From: an uncultured bacterium
Lineage (GTDB): Bacteria > Actinomycetota > Coriobacteriia > Coriobacteriales > Coriobacteriaceae
NCBI GenBank assembly: GCA_905216145.1
Contig: CAJMST010000003.1
Span: 100,229-164,228 of the forward strand
DNA: 64,000 nucleotides
Reading direction: 5' to 3'
The notes beneath the pieces were generated by a model. The model worked only from the letters and a program-made list of their open reading frames with translations. It had not been told where the DNA came from and ran no database searches. Both the position numbers and the translations under genes were made by a program. Every line of letters begins with the position of its first letter. Positions within the stretch are counted from its first letter, which is position 1. Of the stretch, positions 59,665-64,000 are shown one piece after another.

Positions 59665-60195
59665 CTAGTCCACCGTCACCAGGCTAAAGAGCTCCACATC
59701 GTCATCAGACGGCGTGAGCTTCTCGCGCGGGTTGAGAAACGCAAGCTCAAGGATACAACCGTAACCGACAAGCTTTGCGCCCATATCTCGCACCAGTTTA
59801 CCTGTTGCCTCGACGGTTCCGCCCGTCGCGACCAAGTCGTCCAGAATCAACACGGTATCTTTAGAGCTGATAGCGTCGGCATGGATCTCAATTGAATCGG
59901 TGCCGTACTCGAGCTCGTAGCTCTGGCTTACGGTCTCACGCGGCAGCTTGCCCGGTTTACGTGCGGGAACAAAGCCGGCGCCAAGGGCTACAGCCACCGG
60001 TACGCCAACCATAAAGCCGCGAGCCTCGGGACCCACGACCTTGGTGATTCCCATGCCGGTAAAGTGCTCGGCGAGGGCATCGGTCATGGCTTTGAGCGCC
60101 TCGGGATTGCCAAAGAGCGGCGTGATGTCCTTAAAGATGACTCCGGGCTCGGGATAGTCGGGGATATCGACGATTTGAGATTCGAAGTCGTACAT
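59665..60195 (-). CDS. apt: Adenine phosphoribosyltransferase
   Basis: Salvages adenine to AMP. 176 residues; PRPP loop TVLILDDLVATGGT, substrate region IVDIPDYPEPGVIFKDITPL (quoted as motif). The ATG at 60195 is preferred: AAAGGG is well spaced, while the upstream TTG at 60210 would overlap it. Confidence 0.94.
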   Translation of the reverse strand: MYDFESQIVDIPDYPEPGVIFKDITPLFGNPEALKAMTDALAEHFTGMGITKVVGPEARGFMVGVPVAVALGAGFVPARKPGKLPRETVSQSYELEYGTDSIEIHADAISSKDTVLILDDLVATGGTVEATGKLVRDMGAKLVGYGCILELAFLNPREKLTPSDDDVELFSLVTVD

Positions 60196-60215
60196 TGCAT
60201 GCCCTTTCAATGGGT

Positions 60216-60231
60216 TGCCGAAATTTCGGCA
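60216..60231. promoter_or_regulatory. Small palindrome between the MerR-type gene and apt
   Basis: GCCGAAATTTCGGC is a perfect 14-bp palindrome in the 40-bp gap. No U-tract follows; it may be an operator or an RNA-stability element. Confidence 0.35.
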
Positions 60232-60235
60232 GCGG

Positions 60236-61114
60236 TTATATGCCCGCGGTGGCTGTGCCGGATTGCGAAGGGGCGACGACCTTGAGCGGCTTTACGAGAG
60301 AATCCTCGTGCGAAGCCGGCGCGGCTGTCTCTTCGTTTTTGGCCTTGGTGGACTCGGAGCGAGTGATTTCCTCATCGAGTGCATCGATGTCGGCGTCCTC
60401 GACCACGGCGTTGAGCGACTCAAAAACGCGGTTCTTGAGCAGCGCAGTGTGCACACCTTCCGTCAGGTCGTGAAGCTTCTTAAACGCACGCTCGAGCTTG
60501 GCGTCGCGCTCGTCATCGGAGGTATCCATTCCGAGCATGCTCACGAGCACCTGCTCAAACATCGAGGACTCGCGGTTGGCGGAAGACACGTACTGACGCA
60601 GGTTGCGCGGCTCGATATGGAAGCGTGACAGCTCGGAGCAGTAGCGGATGATCGGGAAATCGCGACCATCGACGAGCTCTCGATTCTGCGGACTCTTGAT
60701 GATGCGAATGAGGTCGTTCTCGGCGAGCGAGCGGATAAATGAAATCTCGACGCCCAACATATCGGGAATGGTCTCGATGGGATGCAGCTTTTGCTTAGTC
60801 TCCTTGGGCTCCGTCTTGAGCGGAACATCGGATAGCAACCCCACCTCGTAGGCGAGCGTTGACAGGTCCGTGGCGTTTTCCAAGCGCTGCTTAATCACGT
60901 TGAGCGGCATGTAGCGGGTCTTCTGCAAGTGCAGGATGACCTCCAGGCGATCAACGTCCTCCTTAGAGTACTGACGGTATCCCTTAGGCGTACGATGAGG
61001 GGTAATGAGCCCCTCATCCTCTAGAAATCTAATTTTTGAGTTCGAAAGATCGGGGTATGCGCCTCGAAGTAGGTTGACGACTTGGCCGATACTCAGATAG
61101 TTGCGTTCGGCCAT
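60236..61114 (-). CDS. ftsR: MerR-family regulator, FtsR-like
   Basis: 292 residues: N-terminal MerR winged helix-turn-helix (about 5-75, YLSIGQVVNLLRGAYPDLSNSKIRFLE quoted in part), middle helical domain, and an Asp/Glu-rich then low-complexity C-terminus. The long MerR protein next to an FHA gene matches the mycobacterial Rv1828 (FtsR) beside Rv1827 (GarA). In Corynebacterium FtsR activates ftsZ. The assignment to FtsR rests on architecture and gene order; targets here are unknown. It starts 3 bp after the FHA gene. Confidence 0.8.
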   Translation of the reverse strand: MAERNYLSIGQVVNLLRGAYPDLSNSKIRFLEDEGLITPHRTPKGYRQYSKEDVDRLEVILHLQKTRYMPLNVIKQRLENATDLSTLAYEVGLLSDVPLKTEPKETKQKLHPIETIPDMLGVEISFIRSLAENDLIRIIKSPQNRELVDGRDFPIIRYCSELSRFHIEPRNLRQYVSSANRESSMFEQVLVSMLGMDTSDDERDAKLERAFKKLHDLTEGVHTALLKNRVFESLNAVVEDADIDALDEEITRSESTKAKNEETAAPASHEDSLVKPLKVVAPSQSGTATAGI

Positions 61115-61117
61115 TCC

Positions 61118-61552
61118 CTACTCACCGGTTTCGATGCGCTCCGGCGTGCTCTCGTGGTAGATGAGCGTAAACGTACCGATCTGGACGGAAGAACCGTCGT
61201 GCAGCGGGGCCGCGTTGACTATGGCACCGTCGACCCAGGTGCCATTGAGCGAGCCCAGGTCCTCGATGCGAGCTCCGAGGCCCTCGCGAATAATGCGCGC
61301 GTGGCTGCGCGAAACAGTCATGTCGTTGAGGAAGATGCCGTTCGCGGGATCGCGGCCGATGGTGGTCACGTCGTCCTCGAGCTCAAAAGCGGCACCAGTC
61401 TGCGGACCCTTGACGATGGACAGAACGGGGGCGGTGATGCGCACGTTGGCCATGAGGTCGGGAACGGTGACGTCGCTTGAAGGCACGCGGAATACGCAGG
61501 TAGCGTCAGCAGTCTTATCATTCTGAGGCATATTGTTAACCATGTTGTCCAT
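61118..61552 (-). CDS. FHA-domain protein, GarA/OdhI-like
   Basis: 144 residues: about 40-residue N-terminal arm, then one FHA domain (about 55-140) with G66-R67, S81-R-S-H84 and N103-G104 phosphopeptide-binding residues intact. GarA/OdhI control 2-oxoglutarate metabolism after phosphorylation at an N-terminal ETTS motif; no such motif is visible in this arm, so the input or partner may differ. ATG at 61552 follows a GGGG run. It is co-transcribed with the MerR-type gene. Confidence 0.85.
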   Translation of the reverse strand: MDNMVNNMPQNDKTADATCVFRVPSSDVTVPDLMANVRITAPVLSIVKGPQTGAAFELEDDVTTIGRDPANGIFLNDMTVSRSHARIIREGLGARIEDLGSLNGTWVDGAIVNAAPLHDGSSVQIGTFTLIYHESTPERIETGE

Positions 61553-61618
61553 GACAACCCCTAACTTATCGCGGACGTGCCGCAAATAATGAACCGTACG
61601 TAATCATACCCCAACGAA

Positions 61619-62323
61619 TCAGTCTTCGATTTCAGGGTTCAGAAAGTCGATGTCCTCGTCCTCGGGATGCGCGAGAGCCTGTTTAATGGCCACTCCGCCC
61701 TTAATGGAGTAGATGACAGCCGTGAGCATGGAGAAGATCACGCCGCCGTACACAAAGAAGATGCCGAGGGGCACCGAGCTTCCGTTGAGGCCCGGGAAGG
61801 CCGTAAGGGTTGAAGGTAAAAGTTGCAGGCCGTCAACAACGGGGAACCCGAGCAGCATGAGCGAGAATCCGGTCATGAGCAGCGCTGTGGCAATCTTTCC
61901 GGGGAAGACGACATCGATGGGGCGACGGTGATAATGACGCACGATAAGCGTGCCGATGCCCAGATAGATGTCGCGGCCAATAATGAGCACGCAGACCCAG
62001 ATGGGCAGCTCTCCGCGGACCACCAGTCCCAAGACGCCGGTGAACAGCAGCGCACGGTCGCAGATGGGATCCATGACCTTGCCGAGCCATGAGACCGTCT
62101 TAGTCATGCGGGCGATCTGACCGTCCATCCAGTCGGTGGAGGCGGCAACGGCGTAGATAACGATGGCGATGACGCGGTTGTTATCCGTCACAAACAGGTA
62201 CAGAAATACCAGGGTGAGGATCAGGCGCGTAAAGGTGATGAAATTGGAGATCGTAAAGATCTTATTCGACGGGTAATCGGAAGTGCCGATAAGCTCCTTT
62301 TTGATCTTCTTTTTGATGCCCAC
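61619..62323 (-). CDS. CDP-alcohol phosphatidyltransferase family protein
   Basis: 234 residues with five or six membrane helices. The active-site motif D64-x2-D67-G-x2-A-R-x8-G81-x3-D85-x3-D89 is complete. The alcohol acceptor is not certain: PgsA-like glycerol-3-phosphate, another lipid head group, or cardiolipin synthesis. A C-terminal acidic tail (HPEDEDIDFLNPEIED) is unusual. The GTG at 62323 follows GGGGGAG; the longer upstream frame is unlikely. First gene of the run to FHA-MerR-apt. Confidence 0.85.
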   Translation of the reverse strand: MGIKKKIKKELIGTSDYPSNKIFTISNFITFTRLILTLVFLYLFVTDNNRVIAIVIYAVAASTDWMDGQIARMTKTVSWLGKVMDPICDRALLFTGVLGLVVRGELPIWVCVLIIGRDIYLGIGTLIVRHYHRRPIDVVFPGKIATALLMTGFSLMLLGFPVVDGLQLLPSTLTAFPGLNGSSVPLGIFFVYGGVIFSMLTAVIYSIKGGVAIKQALAHPEDEDIDFLNPEIED

Positions 62324-62359
62324 AGGACTCCCCCGCTGGTTAACGACAAAACTTTCGAT

Positions 62360-62365
62360 ACTATA
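62360..62365 (-). promoter_or_regulatory. -10 box for the pgsA-like/FHA/MerR/apt run
   Basis: TATAGT on the minus strand, 37 bp before the GTG start. The -35 region is not consensus. Confidence 0.45.
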
Positions 62366-62450
62366 CCCGTTCCGGCGATGTCTATCCAGCGCAGCCATAG
62401 AGAGTCCAGACATGTGGAGGGCGGTTCTGGGCTGTGTGGGATTCTGCATT

Positions 62451-62509
62451 CGTGTACATCAGCCTCCAAACAAGTCGAATAATGTCGATTTTGGTGGCTG
62501 GTGTACACG
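62451..62509. repeat. Imperfect 20-bp inverted repeat upstream of the pgsA-like gene
   Basis: Arms 62451-62470 and 62490-62509 pair with about two mismatches; a further TCGA-containing palindrome lies in the loop. It is either a hairpin or a large operator; no function was recognised. Confidence 0.6.
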
Positions 62510-62573
62510 TTTTGATTCGGTGATTACATCGAGCGGGAACGTTGTTGCATTAAGCAAAATAATCATGGTGATT

Positions 62574-62607
62574 AAAAACAAAAAAGGTCAGGCACTAGGT
62601 GCCTGAC
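62574..62607 (-). terminator. Terminator of the split tRNA-Pro locus
   Basis: GGTCAGGCA (62585-62593) pairs with TGCCTGACC (62599-62607); on the minus strand TTTTTGTTTTT follows. It lies just downstream of the tRNA 3' half. Confidence 0.85.
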
Positions 62608-62617
62608 CTGCAAACTT

Positions 62618-62662
62618 CTGGTCGGGACGACTGGATTCGAACCAGCGACCCCTTGACCCCCA
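62618..62662 (-). pseudogene. 3' half of tRNA-Pro(GGG): attachment site of an integrative element
   Basis: On the minus strand these 45 nt give the anticodon loop CTGGGGG (anticodon GGG), anticodon stem TCAAG, variable loop, T arm GCTGG-TTCGAAT-CCAGT, acceptor strand CGTCCCG, discriminator A and CCA. The 5' half of a tRNA is missing: upstream sequence cannot pair with TCAAG or CGTCCCG. A native terminator follows. This is the standard footprint of integration into a tRNA anticodon loop. Confidence 0.85.
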
Positions 62663-62670
62663 GCGGGGTC
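62653..62670. promoter_or_regulatory. Integrase core sites at the attachment junction
   Basis: TGACCCC (62653-62659) and GGGGTCA (62664-62670) are inverted core-type repeats flanking CAGC, centred on the anticodon loop, the usual crossover region for tyrosine integrases. Direct repeats TAGCGCA at 62715 and 62724 may be arm-type sites. Confidence 0.55.
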
Positions 62671-62913
62671 AGAATGACCCTGACCTGTGCTTATTTTGTT
62701 AAAACACGCGCAGATAGCGCAAGTAGCGCATTTCCGCATTTGTAAATTTTACCAGCTCAGCGCGGTCTGTCCAGATAGCATATTATCGGCTTCGAGGAGC
62801 GCGGTGCAGCCGATGATTTAATCAACGGGGGTAGGAGCCCCGAATCGTCGCCTCTCCGGTTTCCCGCAGGTGGGCCCATCTGTTTCTAATCAACTGCGGA
62901 TTTAGGAGCAGAC
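62671..62913. other. Non-coding region between attachment site and integrase gene
   Basis: About 240 bp without a credible gene. It holds the possible integrase arm repeats near 62715-62730 and a GGGGTAGGAGCCCC-type small hairpin at about 62827-62840. Confidence 0.4.
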
Positions 62914-64000
62914 ATGCAGAACGAGAAATGCAGCAATAAAACCTTACGCGTATGCGGAGCCGGCGGCGTGAGGAAGAACAAGGGCAAATGGCAGGCTGTC
63001 GTGACGGTGGCCGACGAGATGACCGGGAAGAAGGTCCAGAGGACCAGGAACACCGGCGTGCCCTGCCTGAAGCAGAGCACGCGGGGAAAGGCGGCGGCGA
63101 TGCGCGTCCTCGCGGAATTCAGGTCGGAGGTCGAGCTGGAACTCGCCGAGGCCGAGGAGGCGAGGGCCGCTATCGGCGCCGGGCTTCCCGCCGAACTGCG
63201 GGATGACTACGTCGCGCTGCCGCTCTTCGAGGCGCTCGAGAAGTTCATCGACTTCTGCCTGGAGATGAACAGGATCACCCCGACGACCCGCGACGACTAC
63301 CACTACAGCGCCCTGCACATCGAGCGAGACGAGCTGGGTCTGGTCCCCGTGAACGAGGTAACGACCGACGACGTCAACGCGTGGTCGAGGCGCAGGATCG
63401 CCCTAGGCACGGCGCCGGACACGTTCAACAAGTCATTCAAGCTCGGCAACCGGCTCTACGCCGTGCTCCTCAAGCGGAGCAACGACACGATCGGGAGGAA
63501 CCCGTTCGACGGCGCCCTCGCGCCCAGGGTCATCGCCAGGCCCAGGAACGCGCTGCGCTCCGACCTCGTGCCGAAGCTCAACTCGGTGACGTCGATGATG
63601 TCGGACTCGACCTTCAGGCGGGCGGTCGTGCTCGCCCTGCACACCGGGATGCGCATCGGCGAGGTCTGCGGCCTGCGCTGGTGCGACGTCGACTTCGAGT
63701 CGGGGCTCATCACGGTCAGGCACTCCGTGGCCTACGTCAAGGACAGGGGCTCCTTCATCAAGGACACCAAGAACCACGACCTGAGGACGATCCCCATCGA
63801 CCCGGTGGGCCTGCTCCCCTTCCTGAAGGAGATACACGAGATCGATTCGCAGAGGCTCCGGGAGGCGTCGACCCTCGGCCTGCGCGACCTCGCGGACAGC
63901 TACGTCGTGTCGCGGCCGAACGGCTCCTTCGCCACCACCAGCTACATCCGCAGGGCGTTCAAGACGTTCTCGGAGACCAACGGCCTCATGGGCACCAACG
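62914..64000 (+). CDS. Site-specific tyrosine recombinase (phage-type integrase), 3' end outside window
   Basis: The frame is open from ATG 62914 (GGAG ahead) to the window end, 362 codons. An N-terminal arm-binding region (KWQAVVTVADEMTGKK), SAM-like core-binding domain (about 95-205) and the start of the catalytic domain: R247 in HTGMRIGEVCGLRW and K286 in IKDTKNH. The HxxR and nucleophilic tyrosine would lie beyond the window. Arginine is mostly AGG, and codons differ from the neighbouring genes, indicating recent transfer. It drives integration/excision at the tRNA-Pro site 250 bp away. Confidence 0.92.
   Translation, partial: MQNEKCSNKTLRVCGAGGVRKNKGKWQAVVTVADEMTGKKVQRTRNTGVPCLKQSTRGKAAAMRVLAEFRSEVELELAEAEEARAAIGAGLPAELRDDYVALPLFEALEKFIDFCLEMNRITPTTRDDYHYSALHIERDELGLVPVNEVTTDDVNAWSRRRIALGTAPDTFNKSFKLGNRLYAVLLKRSNDTIGRNPFDGALAPRVIARPRNALRSDLVPKLNSVTSMMSDSTFRRAVVLALHTGMRIGEVCGLRWCDVDFESGLITVRHSVAYVKDRGSFIKDTKNHDLRTIPIDPVGLLPFLKEIHEIDSQRLREASTLGLRDLADSYVVSRPNGSFATTSYIRRAFKTFSETNGLMGTN

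Noticed and set aside
62618..62697. A complete tRNA-Pro gene
   Set aside because: The sequence upstream of the anticodon loop cannot form the acceptor, D or anticodon stems, so only the 3' half is present.

Overview
The window looks like a chromosome segment of a Collinsella-type actinobacterium (class Coriobacteriia). The evidence is a GC-rich genome, actinobacterial mIHF next to gmk-rpoZ, an FHA/MerR pair like GarA/FtsR, and many GTG/TTG starts, combined with Firmicute-like traits: RNase J with RNase Y, SpoVS, UgtP-type glycosyltransferase, PyrR, DegV and a lexA/YneA-like pair. AdhE points to anaerobic fermentation. The genus call is inference from gene content.

Layout. 1-4.8 kb: 3' end of proS, a small kinase-like gene, adhE and rpmB on the minus strand. 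5.1-10.5 kb: pyrRBCKDF behind an attenuator-like leader. 10.7-13.2 kb: mihF-gmk-rpoZ-thiI. 13.4-17.5 kb: comEA-comEC-holA. 17.6-29.5 kb: rpsT, then a long run lepA-dusB-hemW-two J proteins-mtaB-phoH-ybeY-dgkA-era-recO. 29.6-34.6 kb: rpsO, pnp, an unusual 640-bp palindrome-rich gap, rnj. 34.6-43 kb: ftsK-rodZ-like-yajQ-rimO-pgsA-cinA, then recA-recX. 44.3-51 kb: rny, a MutL-like GHL ATPase, spoVS, miaB-miaA-hflX. 51-53.9 kb: an SOS hub, with lexA and an acyltransferase on one strand and a LysM membrane protein, nrdR and dut on the other. 53.9-62.3 kb: palindromes between convergent genes, a diacylglycerol glycosyltransferase, trxB, a DUF1836 regulator with degV, an NlpC/P60 hydrolase, apt, MerR/FHA and a second CDP-alcohol phosphatidyltransferase. 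62.6 kb to the end: a tRNA-Pro 3'-half and a tyrosine integrase with foreign codon usage, i.e. one end of an integrative element.

How the parts fit. Most genes are core information processing, RNA decay/modification, nucleotide synthesis and DNA repair. The order ftsK-rodZ-pgsA-cinA-recA-rny-spoVS-miaB-miaA-hflX echoes the Bacillus order. LexA boxes lie inside the recA and LysM-gene promoters, so the SOS response appears to join recombination, division arrest and perhaps dNTP control.

The most interesting signals are non-coding: 11-bp phased TTTGGTC repeats upstream of both recA and comEA; a 25-bp operator shared by the DUF1836 gene and degV; two inverted, covarying 85-nt structured repeats between pnp and rnj; and two 3'-UTR palindromes with the same loop but unrelated long stems after the convergent genes dut and the glycosyltransferase. 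Among proteins, the membrane-anchored J protein and the stand-alone MutL-like ATPase stand out.
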